From IMG/VR virus record IMGVR_UViG_3300025418_000656, positions 1 to 36,880 of that record: a stretch of DNA of 36,880 bases. One strand, 5' to 3'. A program made the translations under genes and the position numbers. Of the stretch, positions 8,201 through 17,733 are shown in pieces. Every line of letters begins with the position of its first letter. Position 1 is the first letter of the stretch. The notes beneath the pieces were generated by a model. It ran no database searches. It was not told the DNA's origin and saw only the letters and a list, made by a program, of their open reading frames with translations. Source of the DNA: a virus.

Positions 8201-10798
8201 AAATCTGCAGGAGAAAAAATTGCTACAACAGTTTCAGGATCTGTTAATGAAAATCTTGGAGTCAAGAGCCCTTCTCAAGTTACTGCAGAAACTGGAAAAC
8301 AAGTAGACGCTGGACTAGCACAAGGCATGACAGAAAATGTAGGGTTAGTTGAAGAAGCAGCTACAAAGGTTGCAGATACAACATCACAATCACTAGCATC
8401 TAAGATGCTTAGCAAAACCAAAAACTTAATGACTGGAAATGCAATGGGTGGCGGAGTTGCAGGCGGTATGGGTGCTGGAATGACTGCAATGGCAATGGGT
8501 CAAATGGCTTCACCAATGCTTGCAAAAATTCCAGGAATTGGTGGTGCAGCTTCAGCAGGAATAGGAGATGCATCAAGTGCTTTTGGTTTAGCAATGATGA
8601 TTCCAGGATTACAAGATTTTGCACCAGAAATTGCGGGAGTAGCAGCAGCACTAGGAGTTGCTGGAGTAGGTATAAAAGATTTAATGAAGTTAGAAAAGCT
8701 TCATGCTCAAGAGTCAAAAGCAGACTTTACAGCAAGTTCTGATGCAGCACAATTCTTTGGAAATACTGTACAAAACACCACAGTTGATTTAAATGGTTTT
8801 TCAGTAGCATTTAATGGTACAAGATTGGCTTCTGCAGGATTTAACCAACAAATGGCAATTACAAATACTCAACTTGCCAATTTTGAAAAAATGGTTAAGG
8901 ACCTTCCAACAGACAATCCTCTATCACTTGTTATAACTCAGCTCAAATCAATGTCAAATTCTGGAGATATATCAAGAATTGCAAACGAGTTTGTACAAAT
9001 GCAAGTTGCAATTGGTAATATTAAACCAGAACAAGCACAACAATTCTTGAATTTAATACTTGACACAAGTAATCATTCACAACTTGTAGGTACAGTTCTT
9101 GTAACGTTTAAATCTCAAGTAGATGCTATTTCTAAATCACTTCAAGATGCAGCAGGATCAACTACAAACTTCCAAAACGTAGTATCACAATTAATGGGCT
9201 CACTAGAAGGTTCAAGCTCTCTTGCACAAGTAAATGCAATCATCGCAGGATTAGAGGCATCAGGATATAACGGTGCAGCAGGAATTAATGCCTTAGAAAA
9301 TAGTTTCATACTGCTTGGAAATAAAGCAGCAGCAGATGCAGTAAAAGCATTATCAGCAATTGGAATGCAATTAAGCGACATTATGGTTGTTGTAGCAGCA
9401 ATCAACGGCGGAGCAACTATAGATGTAACTGGTAAATCACCAGCACAAATTGTTGCTGAAGCAACAAAAGATTTAGGAAAACAACAAGATGCTAATAACG
9501 CTAAAACAGATACACTTAAAAAACAAAATGCTGTTTTAACATCTCAAAATACTACTACAACTGCAAGCCTTGATCTTTTAAAGAAAAAGAAAGCTGCAAT
9601 TGATGCAGAATTAAAGCAACAACAGCTTATTACATCTGAGTTACAAAAACAAAATCAATTTAATCTTTCACAAGCAGATCTTGATGATAAAATTCGCCTT
9701 GCTCAAGCATCAGGTGATTTTATGCAAGCATCTTTGATTCAACAACAAAAAAATTACAACGCTGTTGACTATGCAGGTGCAAATAAAACTCAACAATTAC
9801 AAAATCAAAGCGATGCTTTAAATGTTACTATTACAGCAATGGAAGATAAGATTGCTGCAAATAATGCAACAATTTCTGCAAATAATCAAGCAGTAATTAA
9901 TAATACAAATTCTACAGATAAAAATACAGGAGCTTTGGTAGGCGGAGGTAAGTTAACAGGTCTTGATAAGCCAGGTGCTACTGCACCAGTAACAACCCCA
10001 CCAAGCGGTACAACTGTTCCAGATGTAAAGAATCCAGGTAAAACAGTTAATGCTACAGGGTTCCCAACTTCTAGCGTTGCACTTGCAACAGGACACCAAA
10101 TGGGTGTATGGACACCAAAAGCAGGATCAACCCTAGACTTTAATGGAAGAGAATGGAAGATTGTTTATGTTGATGGTGATATAACATATGCAACAGATAT
10201 GGGGCCAAGCAAAGCTAAGCCAGGATCTCCAGGAACATCAAACAACCCTATTCTTCCTCCAGGAATAAAAGCTATACCAAATCCACAATTTAGTCAAGGT
10301 GCTAAAGCACTTGGACCTAAAGCTATGTTCCCTTATTTTGATAAAAAAACTGGTTATGAATTTTTAACAATAGACAACGGTGCGTGGGTCAAAGATTCTT
10401 CTGGAAAAACAATTGGTCAATGGGCATGGCAACCATTGCCAGGAGGCGATTGGGTTGCTTTAGCACAAGGTGGACAAGTAGCTGGGCCAGGATCTTGGAC
10501 TTCAGATTCAATTCCAGCAATGCTATCAAATGGAGAGTTTGTAACAAATGCTGCATCAGTATCTAAATACGGTGTATCATTTATGAATTCAATAAACAAT
10601 GGAACTTATAAACCATCAATTCCAAATATGGCGGGTGCTATGCAAATGACAGCATCTGGATCTGCAGGCGGTTCAGTGTATAATATTACTGTAAACGCAG
10701 AAACTAATGCAAGTGCAGATGATATTGCAAATACAGTTCTTGCCACAATTGAACGTAGAAATAAGATGACATCAACTAATAGGAGGATCTCAGTATAA
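5246..10798 (+). CDS. Tape measure protein
   Basis: 1850 residues, by far the typical class for a tape measure that sets tail length and helps DNA cross the cell envelope. Visible parts: an N-terminal coiled region (to about 120); a TP901-type core (about 150-400) with WAGRQLTVGMSMPLILFGQQAV, which also contains a hydrophobic stretch; a hydrophobic segment at about 527-562; a Gly/Ala/Met-rich hydrophobic block at about 1064-1145; and a Gln/Lys-rich coiled coil at about 1407-1552. A Gly-rich motif with DSxPAMLxxGExV occurs twice (672-704 and 1742-1776). Start is TTG 5246 with GGGGGTG upstream; an ATG at 5228 is in frame but stops after five codons. By the usual 0.15 nm per residue, the tail would be roughly 0.28 micrometre. 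Confidence 0.9.
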   Translation: MANIELNIVALGDFSSVNAQIKALQAQVALLQQGMSGIGVNSTLSKDLANISNSFKQTMVSTGQFTASTVQMTTETEKFGAALQKGSLGLGNYFNIIANKTSSATSSVKALAVEQTKLQNSVIMSDPTKQGFYSVFTPTTINAVANATKIAANEQNIYNIAVEKGSQALINWGKNTQWAGRQLTVGMSMPLILFGQQAVSTFDTVNKALTQLQKVYGEGLTPPSQNSINQISQQVLTLGRNMASTLGITQEFTVQVAASFAAMGKMGDQLTQATEQTVRLAKLGNLDQQTATSAVIALQNVYKLNTTQLADAVNYFGAIQKQTSLSMNDLVSAESKVGPVIDQLGGSYKDTSVMLLAMKEAGVPAAQAANALKSAFGSIIAPTAAANKEFQSFGINLSAIKDAGGPVQMIQALQASLQNLSPLVREQLIEKLFGKYQFSRISALIDNFGKVGSQTANAIKVAGATSSQLQDLANQEIAQATSSPSAQWTKAMATIKADLYPVGQKIVEFGTKILEFGNGIAKLFQGLPGPVKAVMGALAVGVALSGPIIMLTGLFANFVGYIVKGIFNLKQLATGGKTLGQLLTPELIAAQNANKLFADGIASDVDEIDLLNNAIKQLTVSMQELVSSMNAGAGITSLTEAASALSAVATAEGAIPDAIRNIPFKAPGMATGGFVPGVGNSDSVPAMLMPGEAVIPKAQAQKYGPFISTMISGRLPGYAGGTEEVTGGTFTQANYSNAAMYAPGNTSSGGFGMDPQWLASSPVAPASWKATLNALMMSKANMRITQKTYAEFSAQTNSFLGELFTTFQNIASDSKNIYQHAQERLPVIVEQIKAAESEGRITAQQSVQMQEAATSLLNPPQSERTGSVYNRNAIAYDENGQPYVSKIRTGRAYGSGIKAKIKNAFGFQTAQEGLTAGIGQSGTSDYQYSHMTERSNVRVVTEPAAIPGKTEGTEAQKALAAMINSGKPISVGTKIQVSPETLASAKSAGEKIATTVSGSVNENLGVKSPSQVTAETGKQVDAGLAQGMTENVGLVEEAATKVADTTSQSLASKMLSKTKNLMTGNAMGGGVAGGMGAGMTAMAMGQMASPMLAKIPGIGGAASAGIGDASSAFGLAMMIPGLQDFAPEIAGVAAALGVAGVGIKDLMKLEKLHAQESKADFTASSDAAQFFGNTVQNTTVDLNGFSVAFNGTRLASAGFNQQMAITNTQLANFEKMVKDLPTDNPLSLVITQLKSMSNSGDISRIANEFVQMQVAIGNIKPEQAQQFLNLILDTSNHSQLVGTVLVTFKSQVDAISKSLQDAAGSTTNFQNVVSQLMGSLEGSSSLAQVNAIIAGLEASGYNGAAGINALENSFILLGNKAAADAVKALSAIGMQLSDIMVVVAAINGGATIDVTGKSPAQIVAEATKDLGKQQDANNAKTDTLKKQNAVLTSQNTTTTASLDLLKKKKAAIDAELKQQQLITSELQKQNQFNLSQADLDDKIRLAQASGDFMQASLIQQQKNYNAVDYAGANKTQQLQNQSDALNVTITAMEDKIAANNATISANNQAVINNTNSTDKNTGALVGGGKLTGLDKPGATAPVTTPPSGTTVPDVKNPGKTVNATGFPTSSVALATGHQMGVWTPKAGSTLDFNGREWKIVYVDGDITYATDMGPSKAKPGSPGTSNNPILPPGIKAIPNPQFSQGAKALGPKAMFPYFDKKTGYEFLTIDNGAWVKDSSGKTIGQWAWQPLPGGDWVALAQGGQVAGPGSWTSDSIPAMLSNGEFVTNAASVSKYGVSFMNSINNGTYKPSIPNMAGAMQMTASGSAGGSVYNITVNAETNASADDIANTVLATIERRNKMTSTNRRISV

Positions 10799-11379
10799 TG
10801 GCTGACGGAATAATGGGAATCCCTATTGGTGTACAGATATCTTTGGGGCTTGATGGTAGCGGAAATGCTACTACAGATCCCGCCCAAATGGTTTGGTACA
10901 AGCTTAGCGATCATAATAGAAACCCTATTTCAATCTCATATGACCTAGTTCAACAGCAACAAAGAATGGCTAATGGAACTATGCGTCAATATGTTGTTGC
11001 CCGTAAATTTAAAATTACAACAGATTGGAAAGATTTTCCAACATTAGACTCTAACCTAGTTGATTATAATCCAAATTTGGGTGATGTTCCAAGAAATGCT
11101 AAAGCTGCTGCTTGGATAAAGGCTTTTTATGAAATCAATGCCTTCTACCCAGTATGGTTAAAACTAATATTTGCACAAGAAAATATATTTTCTGGAAGCA
11201 CTCCAATTGCGGCGGGGAATGTTCCAGTAACCTCTTCATATACAGATGCTGCAACAACACCTTCATCTACATATGATGGAGTATACAATGCTTTTATGAC
11301 TACATTCACTTATGATATTAATAAAAGAAGACAGGGTTACGATTACGTAAATCTTAAAATAGAATTTACGGAGATTTAA
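10798..11379 (+). CDS. Probable distal tail / tail-tip protein
   Basis: 193 residues, beta-rich, no signal peptide or membrane segment. It begins GIMGIPIGVQISLGLDGSG and contains YDLVQQQQRMANGTMRQYVVARKFKITTDW, a pattern I associate with small tail-tip proteins that occur between the tape measure and the large tip protein in actinophages. By gene order it should be the distal tail protein or a hub component that attaches to the end of the tube. I do not recognise a catalytic motif. It overlaps the tape measure stop by one base (TAATG), with AGGAGG upstream, and its own stop overlaps the next ATG in the same way. Confidence 0.5.
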   Translation: MADGIMGIPIGVQISLGLDGSGNATTDPAQMVWYKLSDHNRNPISISYDLVQQQQRMANGTMRQYVVARKFKITTDWKDFPTLDSNLVDYNPNLGDVPRNAKAAAWIKAFYEINAFYPVWLKLIFAQENIFSGSTPIAAGNVPVTSSYTDAATTPSSTYDGVYNAFMTTFTYDINKRRQGYDYVNLKIEFTEI

Positions 11380-14300
11380 TGTTAAACGTAAGTTCAAATG
11401 TATCTTCCTATCTTGGCACAAATAGCGTTCAAATGCTCCCTCATGTTTCGGGAGAATGGAACTATAATTTAGTATATCAACCATATGCAACATTTGCTGG
11501 CAATGGCAATATGGTTAACGTGTCAGCTACTAATGTACTAACAACCTGGCAAGTAAGTGGAAAAGGAAGCATCCAGTCATCAGGACTTGGCAAAGTTACT
11601 ACTGTTTTTACAAATCCATCAGCCCTAGAGTTCCTAGTTACACCTACAGCAAATTCGTCTAATCCAACTATTGTTGATATGTCAGATCCAACAAATTTTC
11701 AATCTGCTATAACTACTGCAATTAACCTTCCAACAGCTGTAAACAAGTGTTACAAAATAGTATTTCTTGCAAAATCAATTGATAATAATGTAATTAATTT
11801 AGTTGCACAGTCAAACAATCAAGGTATACCTTTGACAGGTACAGCATCAAAAACAATAGATAATATAGACTGGCAGGTAGTTGAACTTAAGGTAGGACAA
11901 AGAGCGACAGACCCTTCATTTTCATCAATCAACCTGACCCTAGATATTACAAACACAACCTTGAGTTCTTCAAGCTTAGGTTCATCATGGGGAATATTAA
12001 TTAATCAGATTAGAATTTATGAAATTACTTATTTTGATTATCTTTATGGAAACCTATGGGATACAAATAGTGTGTTCTCTTGGTTCCGACCAGGCGAAAG
12101 CTATGTAAGATCTGGAAACTCATCTGTTGCTGATGCTGATGTTTATGCTGAAAGATTACTTAAAAATACAAGCAGTGGCGGGATAATTCCATCAGGCTGG
12201 AACACTCAAGCACCATGTAGCCCAGTTGTTTATTCTCCAAGAATTCTTTTTTCAAGCGGACCAAACCCAATATTTAAAAATGGAGCTATAAGCCCATTTT
12301 CCCAATATAAGTATTTTGTATCAGAATTGCCATCAGGATCTACATCAATAGGTGCTGCATACGAAGAACTTTTAAGTGTAAACAAATTAGTATTAAAGTT
12401 TAATATAAGCCAATCTATACCAGACAATATTACGGTAAAGCTTTATAATTCTGTATCAAATACTACAACATCATTTACTGTTCCAGGCACATCAATATCT
12501 AAAGCTGGAGTTTGTGTCCTGTACTGGCAAGGTGCTGGAAATGGAATAAATGGATCAGGCTGGGATGTTACTAAATGGAATTGGACTCCATCGCAAACAA
12601 CATCTGGCATGCCATTTATTGATGCAAACGGCAATATTTCTATGCATGTGGGCGGGGTCAATGTAAATGGCTACCAAAACATAGATACAATATCTGTAAC
12701 ACAGCTATCATCAACACCCCTAGCAAACTTTACAACACAACTAGCATCTGGCAATATTACACCTGATGCATACTCAGAACTTCACAGAATGCAAGTCATT
12801 GAGATATCTCCAAGACTTGAGTTAGATTTGTCATCATTTATTCTTGACTTTGAAGTTAAAAAAGAATTAGATAATAAGGGAACGCCTCTACCAATATCTT
12901 CAATATCAGCTAACTCTGGAATTGTTAGTTTTTCAAATATCCCGCTTACTGGAAATAATAATGCACCCCTTTCAGTATTTTCAACAAACGCAAATGCTTT
13001 TGTCAGCATGAGATCTGGTAATACAATAACATCTCCGCTTGCAGGATTGCTTGTAAAAAATGTAAAGCTTTATCTTAACTACTATTTCCCAACACAATCA
13101 AACGCAGTAGTTCCAGCGGGCGTTCATTATGTAGACACATGGGATAACCAAGATATTAAGCAAACAAAAGCAAATACTTTTGATATCATGAAGTTTCTAC
13201 AAACTTTGCCAGTAAATGACTATGTATCTGAATCACAATCTATTGATAAAGTATTTTCAAGCATTATGGATTTTGCTGGTTTTACAGACTATAACTATGA
13301 TGAACTCATAACAGCATTAAATGATGCTGGACAAAAAATAACAGTCAGTTATTTCTATGCAGACGCAGCAAATAAAACTGTATATCAAGCATTGCAAGAA
13401 GCTTTCTTAGCATATCAAATTGGTGCATTTATTGATGAATATGGAGTCATGAGGTTTAAAAACCTTAATGCTATACTTTCAACTACAAGTTCAGTAGCTA
13501 CCATTGTTGATCAAAATATAATTGTTGATACATATAACGAAAACATCAAAACTAAAGTTGGAAAGATTTTGATGAGATATCGTGGACCACAACAAAAGAG
13601 AGCTGTAAATGTTGCCCCGCCAGGAGCCAAGGCAAGTGCTGTAACAAGTATTTTGCAAGTATCGCCAGACATTATTTGGCAACAAGATACAGAAGATTTG
13701 GTACCATTTAATTTCTTAAAGCAATCAATGACAAATCTATCTCAAAATTATTATGTAGTTGATCAAGGTTCATTCAATAACATATTCTTGACAACCACCC
13801 TTGATCATGCGGGATACTGTTTTATTGAAAATGAAATTATGTCAACTGGCAATATGGAAATTGCTTTGAGCCAGCTTGATTCAAATGGTAATATCACGGG
13901 CGTTCCTACATTAATCTATCCATCAAATTCAAATGAATTAAATGCTTTAGTTGGCTCATATTCTAATCAATCAGGACTTGCAACAATTACTCAAACACCA
14001 AGTGGTAAGTTCATGGGTGTTCAAAGAGGCTTGTTTGGAACCAAAGCAAGTACTCACAATGTTATGTCAAATGCATCCGATTACACTGCAAAACTTAGTA
14101 CACTTAGTCTTCCGCTGGGAACAACTTATGCTTCAGCATCTACAACACCAGCCATAACACAAAACATAATTCGTGTACCAACTGGCCCAGGATCAAGAAC
14201 AATGGTGATGGCGGGAGGAACAACTTTATCAGGATTAGATAACGGATATGCCACATATTCAGCAAAGTTTAGATTCCCACAAATTGCAGAAGATTGCTAT

Positions 14301-17300
14301 GCAGGTTTATTCTTTGGTTTATCAGGACAATCAACATCTTCACAAACATATTTTGTTGAAATCCACGCATCCTTGGTAAGTCCAGTCAAAACAAAGTTTT
14401 ATTTAAACTTCTATTATATTGATTCAACTGGACAACCAACTTCATTGCTTAATGTTCCAAAGGGCATAGATATTACAGATCTTGTTGAATATGATTTTGC
14501 AAACGAACCTATTGACGATTTGTATCAAGCCAATGCTGGCGGTTTTATTAATTTAAAGTTTGTCAGAGCTGGCAATGGTCAAACAGCAATATATGTAAAT
14601 AAGAACAGGATCTTACTGGATAGAAGATTCCAAACAAAAAATGCAAAGGGCAATTTTATCTACAGCTCGTACTGGGCAGGTGCAAATTCATCTACAGATG
14701 GATCAGCATCAACATTATTTGCTAATAAAAACTTTAGAGGAACAAACTTTGGATTCTTTGCAACCGCAAGTAAGGCAAGTACAACTGTAGACTTGTCAGA
14801 AATATATGCAACAGAAACACCTATAGATGAGCCAGTTAATTATTATTTCCAAACAAGACAATTCTTAAACGGTATAGTAGCTGGATACAATATAACTGAA
14901 AGATCATTTTTTGTCCAGTCTAGACCACAAATTTATGGTTTAAACTATTATGATATTCAATTAGCCTTAACTCCATCACTTGGGGCGGAAATGTTTAAAG
15001 CCTCTTATGTATTCCCATACTATCCAAATAATGATACAAGTGGTCAAAGCCAAGTTGTACATGTAAGAGACAATGCACTTGCTTACTCAGATGTTTATTC
15101 AACAGGATTCAGAGCTAAATTTGCAATTGCAAATGCCTCTAACTATTCTGTATACACTAAAACTACTCCAGGCTATACACAATTGGCAGATGCAGAAATT
15201 TTGCTATCTTCTCGTGGAGCAGTAGTTCTAACACCTCAACAAACTCTTGAAAGAATTATTAACCCACAACTTGTCAATGAAGTTGTAGAACTTCAATCAG
15301 ACTGGGTTCAATCAAAAGATTCAGCAGACAGCATTCTCAAAGTTTTAGCATACTCGTCAGATTCGTTTAGCAAAGATATTGTTATAAATATATTTGGTGA
15401 CCCAAGAATTCAAATTGGTGATGTTATTACCTTGAGTTATTCTTTAAAAAATCTTTCTAATGTAGTATTCTTTGTTCAAGGCGTAGATCAAGTTTGGTCA
15501 AATGGAGGACTAGTAACCACTCTTACTTTAAATCAAATTAGTTACGGTGGAACTAATAGAAATTCTTTGCCTAATTCATATCCTTCATCAACAGCAGCAT
15601 TGGCAAATGCACCCAAAGTAACTGGAGTAACACCAAGCACGGGATATGACACGGGTGGAACAACCGTAACAATTACGGGAAGTAATTTTGGAACAGATTC
15701 AGTAGCATTCTTTGGTAGCAATCAAGCAACAAGCACAACATATGTAAGCTCAACACAATTAACTGCAGTTACGCCACCATCAAGTATTGACGGGGCTGTA
15801 GATGTTTCAGTATTAACAAATGGCATAGTGGGCATAGATCCAGCATCAAATAATCCATTTACATATAATGTTCTAAAATATCCAGTAAAATCTGTTACAG
15901 GTATATCTGCCTCAGTATCACTATCAGGATCATTTGGCGGTCAGTATCCAGTAGCAATAACTTGGACCCTAGATTCAGTTAATACAAATCAATATAATGC
16001 TTACAATCTTATTATTGATGATGGTGTCAGTCCAGTTGAATATGATTCTGTTTCAGATACGGGTTCAACACACACATATACAACAGCTAATACATGGTAT
16101 GGAGGAACAAGTCTTACAATTACTGTAACACCTCTGTATATAGATCCTACTAGTAGAATAACTTTTAAGGGGACTGCAAATACAGTTACCTACATAGTTT
16201 CATCTTCTGGAGTTGTTAATCCACCAGTATATGTAAGTAGAAATACAATTGCAATATCACAATTTGGCGGTTCTGGAACTAGTTATCAAACGTTTTTTAA
16301 TATTCAAAATGGATCAGGAGCTAATGCTACATATGTATTTTTAGATGGCACGGCGGGATCAAATAGGGTTAATCCAATATCAACAGGAGTAAATTACTTT
16401 AGTAATGTTAATAATATAGGCCCAATTAATACTTCAGATACAGGAAATCACACAGTATATTTGTATGGTTACAATACGGGAAGCCAATCAGAAAGCTCCA
16501 GCAGCACCTTAGACCCAAATGCTGGAACTCCAGGAATTGTATTTAATCCTTCACAAGAAGTTGGCAAAGGTGTTATAACTAATCCAAATGCAGTAACTAC
16601 AACACCACAAGCACCTAATTTTACAACTGGTAAAAGAATAACAACATCTTCTGCAGGAGGATCATTAATCGTTACTTCAGTTGCTATAGCTCCAGGTGCA
16701 AATTCTGATTCTTTCTATCTATATCTTGATTCTCCAACAGGGGCAGGGGCAAGCAAGATTGCTGGACCTGGCACAAATGGTTTATGGGCAGGAACACAAA
16801 TTCAATTCCAACTTCCAATTAAATCAAATGATACTGCTTGCCACACACTCTATGCACTAGGACATAATTCAAACTCAAATACAAACGGAACAGTAACTGC
16901 TGTTTTAACATATAACCCATCACAAGAAGCAAGTCAAGGTGGTTACTTTACTGGTAACAATGCATCTTGTGCACTGCCAGGAGGAGGCTCAGGATCTCCA
17001 ACTCCTTCTGCCCCACCTCTACCATCAATTACACCAAGTGTGACTGGTGCAATAGATTTTACTTGGTCAGTTACAAGTTTTTCATACGATACATACTATG
17101 TAACCTATACAGATGGTACTACAACAATTACAGACACAATAAGTCAGACTGGCTCAAATTGGGTTTCTGCAAAAGATGGAACAACAATTTCTACAGATGG
17201 ATTATATTTCTATGATTCAAGATATGAACAATCATTTGCCCCAAGTACAAATGTTACATTTACTGTATACGGATCAAAAGCTGGACAAAATGGTACAAAA

Positions 17301-17702
17301 GCAACTGCTTCTGGAAAAACCCCAGCGGTAGCAATTAGCTTGCCATATGCACCTTTAATCTTTGTAACGGGTAGTGGCAGCACAAAGATATTTAACTGGA
17401 CAGACGATTACATGCCTACTGGCACATTAGCTTATTACGCTGTTTGGCTTTATTATGCATCAAATGATTTGGGAACACCAGTTACCATAAGCGGAACAGC
17501 CCATGGATCAAATACTACAAAATCTGTATATCTTCCATATGCGTCAAGCCCAACAAATCTTTCTGCTTACTATATGCCAGAAAACCCAGCGGGATATCAA
17601 ATATCAACTACACATGGGTCTCCAATATTGATTGAAGCAAGAGCAATTTTCCAATATAACGGAAACTACTATGCGGGGCCACTGGGAAGCCTTCAATATT
17701 AA
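11379..17702 (+). CDS. Very large tail-tip / central fibre protein with IPT/TIG and FN3-like domains
   Basis: 2107 residues. The N-terminal two thirds are beta-rich. Around 584-704 the segment TVYQALQEAFLAYQIGAFIDEYGVMRFKN resembles the hub part of tail-associated proteins. Residues about 950-1150 resemble a concanavalin/LamG-like lectin fold (YATYSAKFRFPQI, YAGLFFGLSG). Residues about 1411-1497 are a clear IPT/TIG Ig-like domain (VTGVTPSTGYDTGGTTVTITGS). Then come an FN3-like domain (about 1507-1605), two copies of a roughly 123-residue repeat (about 1610-1865, each with an NPSQE motif), and two more Ig/FN3-like domains. Such architecture fits adhesion to the host surface and sugar binding. 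No lysozyme, peptidase or other catalytic motif was seen. Confidence 0.8.
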   Translation: MLNVSSNVSSYLGTNSVQMLPHVSGEWNYNLVYQPYATFAGNGNMVNVSATNVLTTWQVSGKGSIQSSGLGKVTTVFTNPSALEFLVTPTANSSNPTIVDMSDPTNFQSAITTAINLPTAVNKCYKIVFLAKSIDNNVINLVAQSNNQGIPLTGTASKTIDNIDWQVVELKVGQRATDPSFSSINLTLDITNTTLSSSSLGSSWGILINQIRIYEITYFDYLYGNLWDTNSVFSWFRPGESYVRSGNSSVADADVYAERLLKNTSSGGIIPSGWNTQAPCSPVVYSPRILFSSGPNPIFKNGAISPFSQYKYFVSELPSGSTSIGAAYEELLSVNKLVLKFNISQSIPDNITVKLYNSVSNTTTSFTVPGTSISKAGVCVLYWQGAGNGINGSGWDVTKWNWTPSQTTSGMPFIDANGNISMHVGGVNVNGYQNIDTISVTQLSSTPLANFTTQLASGNITPDAYSELHRMQVIEISPRLELDLSSFILDFEVKKELDNKGTPLPISSISANSGIVSFSNIPLTGNNNAPLSVFSTNANAFVSMRSGNTITSPLAGLLVKNVKLYLNYYFPTQSNAVVPAGVHYVDTWDNQDIKQTKANTFDIMKFLQTLPVNDYVSESQSIDKVFSSIMDFAGFTDYNYDELITALNDAGQKITVSYFYADAANKTVYQALQEAFLAYQIGAFIDEYGVMRFKNLNAILSTTSSVATIVDQNIIVDTYNENIKTKVGKILMRYRGPQQKRAVNVAPPGAKASAVTSILQVSPDIIWQQDTEDLVPFNFLKQSMTNLSQNYYVVDQGSFNNIFLTTTLDHAGYCFIENEIMSTGNMEIALSQLDSNGNITGVPTLIYPSNSNELNALVGSYSNQSGLATITQTPSGKFMGVQRGLFGTKASTHNVMSNASDYTAKLSTLSLPLGTTYASASTTPAITQNIIRVPTGPGSRTMVMAGGTTLSGLDNGYATYSAKFRFPQIAEDCYAGLFFGLSGQSTSSQTYFVEIHASLVSPVKTKFYLNFYYIDSTGQPTSLLNVPKGIDITDLVEYDFANEPIDDLYQANAGGFINLKFVRAGNGQTAIYVNKNRILLDRRFQTKNAKGNFIYSSYWAGANSSTDGSASTLFANKNFRGTNFGFFATASKASTTVDLSEIYATETPIDEPVNYYFQTRQFLNGIVAGYNITERSFFVQSRPQIYGLNYYDIQLALTPSLGAEMFKASYVFPYYPNNDTSGQSQVVHVRDNALAYSDVYSTGFRAKFAIANASNYSVYTKTTPGYTQLADAEILLSSRGAVVLTPQQTLERIINPQLVNEVVELQSDWVQSKDSADSILKVLAYSSDSFSKDIVINIFGDPRIQIGDVITLSYSLKNLSNVVFFVQGVDQVWSNGGLVTTLTLNQISYGGTNRNSLPNSYPSSTAALANAPKVTGVTPSTGYDTGGTTVTITGSNFGTDSVAFFGSNQATSTTYVSSTQLTAVTPPSSIDGAVDVSVLTNGIVGIDPASNNPFTYNVLKYPVKSVTGISASVSLSGSFGGQYPVAITWTLDSVNTNQYNAYNLIIDDGVSPVEYDSVSDTGSTHTYTTANTWYGGTSLTITVTPLYIDPTSRITFKGTANTVTYIVSSSGVVNPPVYVSRNTIAISQFGGSGTSYQTFFNIQNGSGANATYVFLDGTAGSNRVNPISTGVNYFSNVNNIGPINTSDTGNHTVYLYGYNTGSQSESSSSTLDPNAGTPGIVFNPSQEVGKGVITNPNAVTTTPQAPNFTTGKRITTSSAGGSLIVTSVAIAPGANSDSFYLYLDSPTGAGASKIAGPGTNGLWAGTQIQFQLPIKSNDTACHTLYALGHNSNSNTNGTVTAVLTYNPSQEASQGGYFTGNNASCALPGGGSGSPTPSAPPLPSITPSVTGAIDFTWSVTSFSYDTYYVTYTDGTTTITDTISQTGSNWVSAKDGTTISTDGLYFYDSRYEQSFAPSTNVTFTVYGSKAGQNGTKATASGKTPAVAISLPYAPLIFVTGSGSTKIFNWTDDYMPTGTLAYYAVWLYYASNDLGTPVTISGTAHGSNTTKSVYLPYASSPTNLSAYYMPENPAGYQISTTHGSPILIEARAIFQYNGNYYAGPLGSLQY
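16205..16980 (+). repeat. Tandem protein-domain duplication in the large tail protein
   Basis: Two adjacent segments, about 16205-16600 and 16605-16980, encode related sequence: DTGNHTVYLYGYN...VFNPSQEVGKG in the first and DTACHTLYALGHN...TYNPSQEASQG in the second, with the NPSQE motifs about 123 residues apart. The DNA has diverged, so this is an old duplication of a beta-sandwich domain. Limits are approximate. Confidence 0.6.
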
Positions 17703-17716
17703 AATATCCCTTAAAA

Positions 17717-17725
17717 TGCTATAAT
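17717..17725 (+). promoter_or_regulatory. Extended -10 promoter (TGC-TATAAT) giving a leaderless transcript
   Basis: TGC 17717-17719 and TATAAT 17720-17725; no good -35. The predicted start, about 17732, lies only two bases before ATG 17734, and no ribosome site is present. The next gene is therefore probably translated from a leaderless mRNA. Confidence 0.65.
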
Positions 17726-17733
17726 AGATATAA

